Positions 1 through 7,618 of a DNA stretch of 64,000 bases are shown piece by piece. Where the stretch lies: assembly GCF_013426915.1 (NCBI RefSeq), contig NZ_AP023182.1:930001-994000 (forward strand), in the 5' to 3' direction. Both the position numbers and the translations under genes were made by a program. The notes under the pieces were generated by a model. It ran no database searches, had not been told where the DNA came from, and was given only the letters and a program-made list of their open reading frames with translations. Source of the stretch: Paraburkholderia sp. PGU19. GTDB taxonomy: Bacteria > Pseudomonadota > Gammaproteobacteria > Burkholderiales > Burkholderiaceae. The first letter of the stretch is position 1, and each line of letters begins with the position of its first letter.

Positions 1-546
1 TATGTTGATGGTAGTCCGGGTTCAATACCTGTGAAGGTCGTGCCGGACCAGCCGCTAGTCATCTCCTACGAGGAGAATGTTTGCATGATGCCAGCGACGT
101 TCACGCCACAAAAGGACGGACGCTATCGGCTAATAGCAACCGAGGGTCACAAACCGTCTGACCCGGATGTCCCTTTCTTGCAATCGATGATGCACATACA
201 CGACCGGCAATGTCTCGCCAGTGTGGCGGAAGTCGACGCCGATGGCGAGCTAGTCAAACCCATAAAGGTCAAGCGCTTCGACCCAGACAGACCGCCTTCA
301 CATGCATCAAATTTCGGTAACGTCGGTGACTCTTCCAGAGTATGCGGTGACATTACGAAACGGCTATGGCGCGGCACGAGATTGGCCTCAAAGATTTCTC
401 GCGGGGACGTCATGCTCGTGGATCTCAGGGCGACTCGGGGCCCAGCTCTTCGGGCGGTCGTGCTCCAGCGAGATCACCGTATTCGCCGTGCAGCGTCGCC
501 AGCAGCTCACGACGGCGCTCGCAGAGCCCTTGTTGTAACAGCCTGA
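1..546 (+). CDS. Hypothetical protein, 5' end outside window
   Basis: The frame is open from base 1, so the gene probably begins upstream of the window; a GTG at 31 is the first internal start. The first ~95 residues read like a genuine soluble protein, with balanced charged residues and a phrase FTPQKDGRYRLIA. After about base 300 the composition turns Arg/Ala-rich and loses that character, so the natural 3' end may have been replaced by rearrangement. I do not recognise the family. Bases 547-1011 downstream hold no convincing gene. Confidence 0.35.
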   Translation, partial: YVDGSPGSIPVKVVPDQPLVISYEENVCMMPATFTPQKDGRYRLIATEGHKPSDPDVPFLQSMMHIHDRQCLASVAEVDADGELVKPIKVKRFDPDRPPSHASNFGNVGDSSRVCGDITKRLWRGTRLASKISRGDVMLVDLRATRGPALRAVVLQRDHRIRRAASPAAHDGARRALVVTA

Positions 547-1011
547 GTTCGGAACCGGTTAGGGTGATCACGGACAAGGCTCGATGTGTTCTGTAACGCC
601 ACGCCAACGGGTGGCATCGCGAGCGGTTCAACCAGATACAAGGTCCGATACCGGCGGCGATAGGTGCTTCGCGTTGGCGGAAAAGTGAACGCGTCGTGAT
701 GGATCTACCTTACGCGCCCGTCTCGTCCAACAACTTAAATTGCGAACAGAGATGAGCAGTTTCTTCTTCACGGAGTGAGGTTGACCCGGTTCGACGGACA
801 GGCGAAACGCTTGAGGTTCGTGGACGATCACCGAGTGAATCGGCAAGTCGAGTGAACAGGGCGCATCAGGACATCGCGCTTGCGCAAACCAGTGCCGACA
901 ACCGACCCGATTTCCGCATGTGCCAATTGCCCGTGCCATCCGCTGGCGGCTGACGCGGTGAACGTAAGAAATTGGACCCGCGCAGGGCGGGCCAGGACGA
1001 TCCGCTACCTG

Positions 1012-1215
1012 TCAGACGAGCTTGATATTTGCAGCTTGCTTGCCCTTCTGGCCCATCTTGACATCGAAGCTTACTTTCTGATTGTCCTGCAACGACTTGA
1101 AGCCTTCAGTCTTGATTTCGGAGAAGTGGGCGAACAGGTCTTCACCGCCTTCGTCCGGCGTGATGAAACCAAAGCCCTTCGCATCGTTAAACCATTTCAC
1201 TGTACCAGTTGCCAT
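1012..1215 (-). CDS. cspA: Cold-shock protein CspA family
   Basis: A 67-residue single OB-fold protein of normal family length. Both RNA-binding motifs are intact: KGFGFI (RNP1, residues ~13-18) and the LFAHF stretch (RNP2, ~27-31). Such proteins bind single-stranded RNA and DNA in the cytoplasm and act as RNA chaperones. The gene is monocistronic. The upstream leader contains a perfect stem-loop that is also kept in a decayed copy of this locus near 11.2-11.4 kb. That second locus (start codon at 11329) has a frameshift and an internal deletion, so this is the only functional copy in the window. Confidence 0.95.
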   Translation of the reverse strand: MATGTVKWFNDAKGFGFITPDEGGEDLFAHFSEIKTEGFKSLQDNQKVSFDVKMGQKGKQAANIKLV

Positions 1216-1239
1216 TTTTAAACCTGTAGACGTTGAAAG

Positions 1240-1257
1240 TCGCGTTCATGAACGCGA
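1240..1257 (-). promoter_or_regulatory. Stem-loop in cspA 5' leader
   Basis: TCGCGTTCA/TGAACGCGA is a perfect 18-base palindrome about 25 bases upstream of the cspA start codon. The equivalent place in the decayed copy (11355-11370) keeps a six-pair stem with one G-C pair exchanged for A-T. It is likely part of the long structured leader typical of csp mRNAs; the function is inferred. Confidence 0.45.
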
Positions 1258-1396
1258 TACCGCGCGGAGCGATTGCCCGCGATGGAGGACTTTGTACCGG
1301 ATGCATCGGTCGGCAAACCGGATAGTGCGATTGGCATCCACTGAATTCGTCATAAGGTATTTCTGATGGCCGAACGCCCGCCACAACGCGTCCAAT

Positions 1397-1433
1397 CGCA
1401 CTAAAGAGTGCCGTCCTGCACCATCACCGTGCC
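1397..1433 (+). promoter_or_regulatory. Paired NtrC-like binding sites
   Basis: TGCACC-ATCAC-CGTGCC at 1417-1433 fits the NtrC pattern GCAC-N7-GTGC. A second copy, GCAC-N6-GTGC at 1398-1411, has one base fewer in the spacer and is centred about two helical turns upstream. They lie ~100 bases above the sigma-54 promoter at 1530-1545, the usual enhancer position. The assignment rests on pattern and context. Confidence 0.55.
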
Positions 1434-1529
1434 TGGCTACGACAAAAAAGGTCGGTGCCGGGGATAGATTACGTCGCGCGGTGTCACCGTTTGAGGCTTT
1501 CAGGCACGCCGAATGGTGAGATTCTCAGC

Positions 1530-1545
1530 TGGCACGGCATATGCG
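1530..1545 (+). promoter_or_regulatory. Sigma-54 promoter of the nitrate transporter gene
   Basis: TGGCACG-GCAT-ATGCG matches the -24/-12 consensus TGGCACG-N4-TTGCW with the exact GG-to-GC spacing. Transcription should start near 1556, only a few bases before the first leader hairpin. This fits nitrogen-limitation control through NtrC. Confidence 0.65.
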
Positions 1546-1560
1546 TATAGGACCGGCACA

Positions 1561-1631
1561 GGATCAATGTCGATCTGGCTTCATTCGAAGCAACGCGGCA
1601 ACTTCACAACGGTTTTTGGACAACGGCGTCC
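1561..1631 (+). ncRNA. ANTAR (NasT/NasR-type) two-hairpin leader 1
   Basis: Hairpin P1 is GGATC-AATGTC-GATCT (1561-1576) and hairpin P2 is GGAC-AACGGC-GTCC (1618-1631). Both present a six-base loop with A at position 1 and G at position 4, the signature recognised by ANTAR-domain antiterminators. P2 uses bases 1626-1631, which also form the 5' side of the terminator stem, so the two folds exclude each other. Bound NasT-type protein should let transcription enter the transporter gene when nitrate is present. No nasS or nasT gene lies in the window, so the regulator must be encoded elsewhere. Confidence 0.7.
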
Positions 1632-1675
1632 CCTAACCCAGTCATCTGATTGGGTTAGGGGGACGCTTTTTCTTT
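1626..1675 (+). terminator. Intrinsic attenuator before the nitrate transporter
   Basis: The arms 1626-1640 and 1651-1666 pair over about 15 bases, with one extra G, around a 10-base loop. A T-rich run (TTTTTCTTTTT) follows. It ends 14 bases before the start codon at 1689, so it can only act as a conditional attenuator of that gene. Confidence 0.8.
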
Positions 1676-1688
1676 TTCTGGAACGACG

Positions 1689-3023
1689 ATGACAGACAAG
1701 GCAACCCGCATCGACCTCTTCAGCATGCACACACCACCGATGCGCGTTTTCCATCTCACGTGGATGGCGTTCTTCGTCTGCTTCTTCGCGTGGTTCGCCT
1801 GTGCGCCTTTGATGCCGCTGATCAAGAGCCAGTTCGGGCTTTCCGTCGACCAGGTCGCCAATATCAACATCGCCGCGGTCGCGGTCACGATCCTCGTGCG
1901 TCTGGTGATCGGTCCGCTATGCGATCGTTACGGCCCGCGCAAGATCTATTGTGGCCTGATGCTCGCGGGAGTCTTCCCCGTGCTGGGCGCCGCACTCTCC
2001 AGTGGCTACGAGAGCTTCCTGCTGTGCCGCCTGGGCATTGGTGCGGTCGGCGCCTGCTTCGTCATTAGCCAGTATCACACCTCGATGATGTTCGCGCCGA
2101 ACGTGGTCGGCACCGCCAACGCGGCGACGGCCGGTTGGGGCAACACCGGGGCGGGCGCCGCGCAGGCGCTCGTGCCGCTGCTGCTGGCGGCGGTCATGGC
2201 GTTGGGCGTCGAGCAGTCGTCGGCGTGGCGCCTTGCGCTGGTGGTGCCGGGCCTTGCGATGCCGGTCATGGCAATTTTTTACTGGCGCTGCACGCAGGAT
2301 TGCCCACAAGGAAATTTTTCGGCCCTGCGGGCGCGCGGAATTGCGATCGACGGCGGAAAAAAGGGCGGTTGGGCAAGCTTTCGGGCGGCCTGCGCAAACT
2401 ATCGCGTCTGGATGTTGTTCATCACCTACGCAGCGTGTTTCGGTGTCGAGGTTTTCATTCACAACGTCGCTGCGGTCTACTACGTCGATCATTTCCACCT
2501 GTCGCTGAAGGCGGCGGGCATAGCCGCCGGCAGCTTCGGCCTGCTCGCACTCTTCGCCCGCGCGCTGGGTGGCTGGCTGTCGGACAAGGCGGCCGCGCGC
2601 CGGGGCCTTGGTATCCGCTCGACCTTGCTGTTTGCGCTGATCGTCGGCGAAGGCGTGGGCCTCGTGGGCTTCGCTCACGCGGACAGCATCGCGCTGGCCG
2701 TGGCTGCCATGCTGGTTTTCGGTCTGTTCACGCACATGGCTTGCGGCGCAACTTACGCGCTGGTGCCGTTCATCGACCGCAAGGCGTTGGGCGGCGTCGC
2801 GGGCGTGATTGGCGCCGGTGGCAATGTCGGCGCGGTGGCCGCCGGCTTCCTGATGAAAGGCGTCGGTAGCGTCCAGCAGACGCTGGCGATGCTCGGGATG
2901 CTCGTCACGCTGTCCGCGTTATGCGCGCTGGCAGTGCGCTTCAGCAGCGAACACAAGGCGCGCGAAGCGGCGCTACGCGAGCACGCGCTGGGTGCCGTCG
3001 GCGCCAATGGGGTCGCGAATTAA
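1689..3023 (+). CDS. Nitrate/nitrite MFS transporter (NarK/NasA family)
   Basis: A 444-residue major facilitator protein with about 12 hydrophobic segments, which imports nitrate across the inner membrane for assimilation. Both glycine-rich nitrate signatures of the NarK/NasA family are visible: GWGNTGAGAAQALVP near residue 150 and GAGGNVGAVAAGF near residue 380. The MFS loop motif GPLCDRYGPRK follows TM2. ATG 1689 is the first start after the attenuator. It is the first gene of the nitrate region and is transcribed separately from nirB, but under the same NtrC/sigma-54/ANTAR control. An export role cannot be excluded from sequence, but the assimilatory neighbours favour uptake. Confidence 0.93.
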   Translation: MTDKATRIDLFSMHTPPMRVFHLTWMAFFVCFFAWFACAPLMPLIKSQFGLSVDQVANINIAAVAVTILVRLVIGPLCDRYGPRKIYCGLMLAGVFPVLGAALSSGYESFLLCRLGIGAVGACFVISQYHTSMMFAPNVVGTANAATAGWGNTGAGAAQALVPLLLAAVMALGVEQSSAWRLALVVPGLAMPVMAIFYWRCTQDCPQGNFSALRARGIAIDGGKKGGWASFRAACANYRVWMLFITYAACFGVEVFIHNVAAVYYVDHFHLSLKAAGIAAGSFGLLALFARALGGWLSDKAAARRGLGIRSTLLFALIVGEGVGLVGFAHADSIALAVAAMLVFGLFTHMACGATYALVPFIDRKALGGVAGVIGAGGNVGAVAAGFLMKGVGSVQQTLAMLGMLVTLSALCALAVRFSSEHKAREAALREHALGAVGANGVAN

Positions 3024-3080
3024 CGGACCTGGGAAAGCCATTATGCAGACCAAACAGGCGATGACATCCGTCAGGCGCAC

Positions 3081-3118
3081 TGCACGGAGAAGGTGCTGCA
3101 CCGCACCGCCATTGTGCG
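3081..3118 (+). promoter_or_regulatory. Tandem NtrC-like sites upstream of nirB
   Basis: Two GCAC-N7-GTGC dyads occur: TGCACG-GAGAA-GGTGCT (3081-3097) and CGCACCGCCATTGTGCG (3102-3118). Their centres are 21 bases apart, two helical turns, and they lie ~100 bases above the -24 element. This is the classical arrangement for cooperative NtrC binding. Confidence 0.65.
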
Positions 3119-3204
3119 TTGCCGCATCAGAATGTATCAGGCCGCCGTCGCAGGACGTGTCTTGCGACAGGCCTTTCTCTTGCGCAGAGCTCGACGGCGC
3201 CGCA

Positions 3205-3220
3205 TGGCATAGCCTTTGCA
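3205..3220 (+). promoter_or_regulatory. Sigma-54 promoter of nirB operon
   Basis: TGGCATA-GCCT-TTGCA matches the -24/-12 consensus with a perfect TTGCA and exact spacing. The expected start near 3231 falls just before the first ANTAR hairpin, as in the transporter leader. Confidence 0.72.
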
Positions 3221-3233
3221 TAACTCAAGCAAG

Positions 3234-3308
3234 CGGATCAACGATGATCCGGCCAACACGCAGCAAAAGTCACTCCGTAGATCACTGCTTTTCTGGACAA
3301 CGGCGTCC
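3234..3308 (+). ncRNA. ANTAR (NasT/NasR-type) two-hairpin leader 2
   Basis: P1 is a perfect six-pair hairpin CGGATC-AACGAT-GATCCG (3234-3251). P2 is GGAC-AACGGC-GTCC (3295-3308), identical to P2 of leader 1. Both hexaloops have A1 and G4. The P1-P2 spacing is 43 bases here and 41 in leader 1. P2 overlaps the terminator stem, which predicts antitermination by a NasT/NasR-type protein in response to nitrate or nitrite. Confidence 0.75.
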
Positions 3309-3353
3309 CCCGAATTCAGTCACCTGACGACTGGATCCGCGGGACGCCTTTTT
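3302..3353 (+). terminator. Intrinsic attenuator before nirB
   Basis: GGCGTCCC (3302-3309) pairs perfectly with GGGACGCC (3341-3348). The inner part (CGAATTCAGTC against GACTGGATCCG) pairs imperfectly, and five Ts follow. It lies inside the nirB leader, 18 bases before the start at 3372. Confidence 0.8.
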
Positions 3354-3371
3354 ATTTGCCGGACGATAATC

Positions 3372-5951
3372 ATGCCGCGAACCGCGTTGAAAATGGATGG
3401 AACTCCAGTCTTGAACGTTGTCGTCATTGGTCACGGCATGGTGGGACACAAGCTCCTTGAATGCCTTGTGGACGACGCGAGCTCCGCGCTGCACGTCACC
3501 GTGCTGTGCGAGGAGCCCCGTCCCGCTTACGACCGCGTGCATCTGTCCGAATTCTTTTCAGGCAAATCCGCTGAGGACCTGTCGCTCGTCAAGCCAGGCT
3601 TCTTCGAGCGCGAGAACGTGCTGCTCAGGCTCAACGCGAAGGCGGTGTCGATCGACCGGGAGGCCCGCACGGTGAGTGTCTCGACCGGTGAGATGCTTTC
3701 TTATGACAAGCTGGTGCTCGCCACCGGTTCCTCGCCGTTTGTTCCGCCGATGGCGGGCAGCGATCGTGAAGACTGCTTTGTTTATCGCACCATCGAGGAT
3801 CTCGAGGCGATGCGGGCGTGCGGCGCGCGGGCGAAATCAGGTGTGGTGGTAGGCGGCGGCCTGCTGGGGCTCGAATGCGCCAAGGCGCTGCATGATATGG
3901 GGCTGGCCGCGCATGTCGTCGAGTTCGCCCCGCGCCTGATGGCGGTGCAGGTCGACGAAGGCGGCGGACGGGTTCTGCGCAGCAAGATCGAAGAGCTGGG
4001 CGTGCAGGTCCACACCGGCAAGCACACCCTCGCCATCACCGATGGCGAAGCGGGCACCCACCGTATGCAGTTCGCCGACGGCACGCATCTCGACACCGAC
4101 ATGATTGTGTTCTCCGCGGGTATTCGTCCGCGCGATGAGATTGCGCGTGCCTGCGGGCTGGAACTGGGTCCGCGCGGGGGCATCGCGATCGACGACACCT
4201 GCCGCACGAGCGATCCCGACATCTACGCGATCGGCGAATGCGCGGCGTGGAACGGCACGGTGTATGGCCTGGTGGCGCCAGGGTATGACATGGCGCGCGT
4301 CACAGCCAGGCAATTGCTGGGGGATCAGGCGGGCTTCGGCGGTGCGGACATGAGCACCAAACTCAAGCTGATGGGCGTGGATGTCGCGAGCATCGGCGAC
4401 GCGCACGGCAAGACGCCGGGCAGCCGCACCTACCAGTTCAGCGACGAACGCAAACAGGTCTACAAGAAGATGGTGGTGTCGGAGTGCGGCAAGCAATTGC
4501 TCGGCGCCGTGATGGTGGGCGATGCGACCGAATACGGCACGCTGCTGCAGATGATGCTCAATCGCATCGAATTGCCCGAAGCGCCGGAATTCCTGATCCT
4601 GCCGCAAAGCGACGGCAAGGCCAGGCCCGGACTTGGAGCCGACGCGCTGCCCGAGGCCGCGCAGATCTGCTCGTGCAACAACGTCTCCAAAGGCGAAATC
4701 TGCGCGGCGGTATGTGCGGGCGCGACCAGTATCGGTGCCGTGAAGAGCGCGACGTGCGCCGGCACCGCGTGCGGCGGTTGCGTGCCACTTGTCACGCAGG
4801 TGATGAAGGCCGAGATGAAGAAACAGGGGCTCGCGGTCAATAACCACGTCTGCGAACACTTCGCGTATTCGCGCCAGGAGCTGTATCACATCGTCCGCGT
4901 CGAGCGCATCAAGACCTTTGACGCACTGCTGGAAAAGCATGGCAACGGCCTTGGCTGCGACATCTGCAAGCCCACCGTCGCAGGGATTCTCGCATCATGC
5001 TGGAACGAGTTTGTACTCAAGAAGGAACATGCAGGTCTGCAAGACTCGAACGACTACTACCTCGGCAACATTCAGCGCGACGGTACCTACTCGGTCGTGC
5101 CGCGTATGCCCGGAGGCGAGGTGACGCCGGAAGGCCTGATCGCTGTCGGCCAGGTGGCGAAGAAGTACAGCCTCTATACGAAGATCACCGGCGGTCAGCG
5201 CGTCGATCTGTTCGGCGCGCGTGTCGATCAACTGCCGCTGATCTGGGAAGAGCTGATCGCCGCCGGTTTCGAATCCGGGCATGCCTACGGCAAGTCGCTG
5301 CGTACCGTGAAGTCGTGCGTCGGCTCGACATGGTGTCGCTACGGCGTCGGCGATTCGGTCGGGCTCGCGGTTGCCATGGAAAACCGCTACAAGGGCCTGC
5401 GTTCGCCGCACAAGCTCAAGTTCGGCGTGTCGGGCTGTACCCGCGAATGCGCGGAAGCGCAGGGCAAGGACATCGGCATTATCGCCACCGAGAAAGGCTG
5501 GAATCTGTATGTGTGCGGCAATGGCGGGATGAAGCCACGCCACGCCGAACTGCTCGCGTCGAATCTGGACCGCGAAACGCTTGTGCGCTACATCGACCGC
5601 TTCCTGATGTTTTACGTGCGCACCGCCGACCGCTTGCAGCGCACCAGCGTATGGCGCGAGAACCTCGAAGGCGGCCTCGAATACCTGATCGACGTCGTCG
5701 CGCACGACAAGCTGGGACTCGCTGCGGAGCTGGAGGCGGAAATGCAGCACGTGGTCAGTACCTATGAGTGTGAGTGGAAGAAGGCCGTGACCGATCCTGA
5801 GACTCGCAAGCGCTTCCGTCACTTCGTCAACAGCGACAAGCTCGACGAGAACGTGACCTTCGTCGAGGAACGTGGGCAGATCCGTCCCGCGACGCCGGCA
5901 GAGCGGCAAGCGAAGCAATTCCCGGTTCCCGTGGTCGTCGAGACCGCCTGA
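3372..5951 (+). CDS. nirB: Assimilatory nitrite reductase, large subunit
   Basis: An 859-residue NAD(P)H-dependent siroheme enzyme that reduces nitrite to ammonium in the cytoplasm. Domains in order: FAD/NAD-binding pyridine nucleotide oxidoreductase (GHGMVG near residue 18, GGGLLGLE near 160), a BFD-like [2Fe-2S] domain (CSC near 430, then CGGC), and the siroheme/4Fe-4S domain with its two cysteine pairs (CVGSTWC ~648 and GCTREC ~686). An in-frame ATG at 3216 would lie upstream of or inside the leader hairpins and attenuator, so ATG 3372 is the start. nirD follows 32 bases downstream. Confidence 0.96.
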   Translation: MPRTALKMDGTPVLNVVVIGHGMVGHKLLECLVDDASSALHVTVLCEEPRPAYDRVHLSEFFSGKSAEDLSLVKPGFFERENVLLRLNAKAVSIDREARTVSVSTGEMLSYDKLVLATGSSPFVPPMAGSDREDCFVYRTIEDLEAMRACGARAKSGVVVGGGLLGLECAKALHDMGLAAHVVEFAPRLMAVQVDEGGGRVLRSKIEELGVQVHTGKHTLAITDGEAGTHRMQFADGTHLDTDMIVFSAGIRPRDEIARACGLELGPRGGIAIDDTCRTSDPDIYAIGECAAWNGTVYGLVAPGYDMARVTARQLLGDQAGFGGADMSTKLKLMGVDVASIGDAHGKTPGSRTYQFSDERKQVYKKMVVSECGKQLLGAVMVGDATEYGTLLQMMLNRIELPEAPEFLILPQSDGKARPGLGADALPEAAQICSCNNVSKGEICAAVCAGATSIGAVKSATCAGTACGGCVPLVTQVMKAEMKKQGLAVNNHVCEHFAYSRQELYHIVRVERIKTFDALLEKHGNGLGCDICKPTVAGILASCWNEFVLKKEHAGLQDSNDYYLGNIQRDGTYSVVPRMPGGEVTPEGLIAVGQVAKKYSLYTKITGGQRVDLFGARVDQLPLIWEELIAAGFESGHAYGKSLRTVKSCVGSTWCRYGVGDSVGLAVAMENRYKGLRSPHKLKFGVSGCTRECAEAQGKDIGIIATEKGWNLYVCGNGGMKPRHAELLASNLDRETLVRYIDRFLMFYVRTADRLQRTSVWRENLEGGLEYLIDVVAHDKLGLAAELEAEMQHVVSTYECEWKKAVTDPETRKRFRHFVNSDKLDENVTFVEERGQIRPATPAERQAKQFPVPVVVETA

Positions 5952-5983
5952 CCATGCATCACACCCAATTCGAGGAACTCAGC

Positions 5984-6337
5984 ATGAACGACGATCGACT
6001 TTCGCAATCCTGGATGCCTGTGTGCGCGCTCGACGACATTCTTCCGAATACTGGCGTGTGCGCGCTTGTCAATGGTGAGCAGGTCGCGGTATTTCACGTG
6101 ACCGCCAACGACGCGAAAGCGGGTATCTACGCGATCGACAACTTCGATCCGGGTTCGCAGGCTTCGGTGCTCTCCCGCGGGCTGATCGGCAACCTCGGTG
6201 AGCGCATCGTCGTGGCCTCGCCGATCTACAAGCATCATTTCGATCTTCGCACCGGCGAATGCCTCGAGGCGCCCGAGAATTCCGTCAACGCTTACCCCGT
6301 GCGCATCGAGAGCGGTAAGGTGTGGGTCGCGGCATGA
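5984..6337 (+). CDS. nirD: Nitrite reductase, small subunit
   Basis: A 117-residue Rieske-like small subunit that partners NirB. The fold is recognisable (NGEQVAVFHV, YAIDNFDP, SPIYKHHFDLRTGEC). The Rieske Cys/His ligand pairs are not conserved, as is usual for NirD. The start at 5984 is preceded by GAGGAA; an earlier ATG at 5954 lacks a ribosome-binding site. The stop overlaps the next gene's start as ATGA, indicating translational coupling. Confidence 0.93.
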   Translation: MNDDRLSQSWMPVCALDDILPNTGVCALVNGEQVAVFHVTANDAKAGIYAIDNFDPGSQASVLSRGLIGNLGERIVVASPIYKHHFDLRTGECLEAPENSVNAYPVRIESGKVWVAA

Positions 6338-7605
6338 GACATGAGCACGCAGCGCCGGGCTCGGAAGGCGCATCGCTCATCGCGCCTTCCCGCCCGCGTC
6401 TGGTGGTAGTCGGCAACGGCATGGCCGGCATGCGCACTGTCGAGGAGCTGCTGAAGCTTGCACCGGACCTCTACGACATCACCGTATTCGGCGCCGAGCC
6501 GTACGGCAACTACAACCGGATCCTGCTGTCGCCGGTGCTCGCGGGCGAGAAGCGTGTCGACGAGATCATTCTCAATACGCGGGACTGGTATGCGGACAAT
6601 GGTATCCGGCTGCATGCGGGCGACCCGGTGGCCGCGATTGACCGCAAGCGCCGCATCGTACGTTCGCAAAGCGGCATCGAGGTGGGCTACGACCGGCTGC
6701 TGATCGCAACCGGCTCCAAGCCATTCCTGATTCCGGTGCCGGGTCACCAACTGCCGGGGGTGATCGCATTTCGCGACATCCAGGACGTCGAAACGATGCT
6801 CGCCGCAGCGCGCAGTCACCGTCACGCCGTGATCATCGGCGGCGGTCTCCTCGGGCTGGAGGCGGCGAACGGGCTCATGCGCCAGGGCATGTCGGTGACT
6901 GTCGTGCACGACACCGACAGCCTGATGGACCGCCAGCTCGACAGGAGCGCGTCGGCCCTGCTGTTGCAGACGCTGGAGCGCAGGGGCTTGCGTTTCCTGA
7001 TGAAGGCACGCACCGCCGAAATCGTCGGACCGGAGCGTGTGACTGCGGTACGGTTTGACGACGGCATGGAGATTCCCGCCGATCTGGTTGTCATGACGGC
7101 CGGGGTGCGCCCGAATATCGAGCTCGCGAAGCAGGCGGGCTTGCACTGCGAGCGGGCGATCGTCGTCGATGACACATTGCAGACCTACGATCCGCGTGTC
7201 TACGCAGTCGGCGAATGCGTGCAGCACCGCACGGCAACCTTCGGTCTCGTCGCGCCAATCTGGGATCAGGCGCGTGTCTGCGGCGCGCATCTGGCCGGTG
7301 CGGGTCACCGCCGCTACGTGCAGCGCGCGACGGCGACCAAGCTGAAAGTCACAGGCGTCGACCTTTATTCAGCCGGCGATTTCGTCGGCGGTCCGGATAG
7401 CGAAGATCTCGTGTTGCGCGATCCGCGACGTGGCATCTACAAGCGCCTCGTGATCGAGGGTAGCCGGGTGATTGGCGCGGTCCTGTACGGCGACGTCAAG
7501 GACGGCGCCTGGTACTTTGAACTGATCCAGAACCGGACCGACATTGCGGCGTTGCGCACCCAGCTGCTGTTCGGCAAAGCCCTGTGCGAGGCGCAGCCCG
7601 CGTGA
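6334..7605 (+). CDS. FAD-dependent NAD(P)H oxidoreductase of nitrate reductase (NasC/NasB-like)
   Basis: A 423-residue flavoprotein homologous to the N-terminal domain of NirB. It has a FAD-binding GNGMAGMRTVEELL near residue 27, a second nucleotide-binding GGGLLGLEAANGL near 170, and an ATG motif (LLIATGSKP). It probably passes electrons from NAD(P)H to the nitrate reductase encoded immediately downstream, as the electron-transfer subunit does in Klebsiella and Bacillus nas systems. It lacks the C-terminal iron-sulfur cluster domains of NirB. The start overlaps the nirD stop by four bases; the next gene begins 13 bases after its stop. Confidence 0.85.
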   Translation: MRHEHAAPGSEGASLIAPSRPRLVVVGNGMAGMRTVEELLKLAPDLYDITVFGAEPYGNYNRILLSPVLAGEKRVDEIILNTRDWYADNGIRLHAGDPVAAIDRKRRIVRSQSGIEVGYDRLLIATGSKPFLIPVPGHQLPGVIAFRDIQDVETMLAAARSHRHAVIIGGGLLGLEAANGLMRQGMSVTVVHDTDSLMDRQLDRSASALLLQTLERRGLRFLMKARTAEIVGPERVTAVRFDDGMEIPADLVVMTAGVRPNIELAKQAGLHCERAIVVDDTLQTYDPRVYAVGECVQHRTATFGLVAPIWDQARVCGAHLAGAGHRRYVQRATATKLKVTGVDLYSAGDFVGGPDSEDLVLRDPRRGIYKRLVIEGSRVIGAVLYGDVKDGAWYFELIQNRTDIAALRTQLLFGKALCEAQPA

Positions 7606-7618
7606 ACCGGAATCGAAC

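Noticed and set aside
1917..2735. Long minus-strand frame opposite the nitrate transporter
   Set aside because: It is an antisense shadow: Arg/Gln/His-rich, no start context, and the plus-strand gene has clear family motifs.
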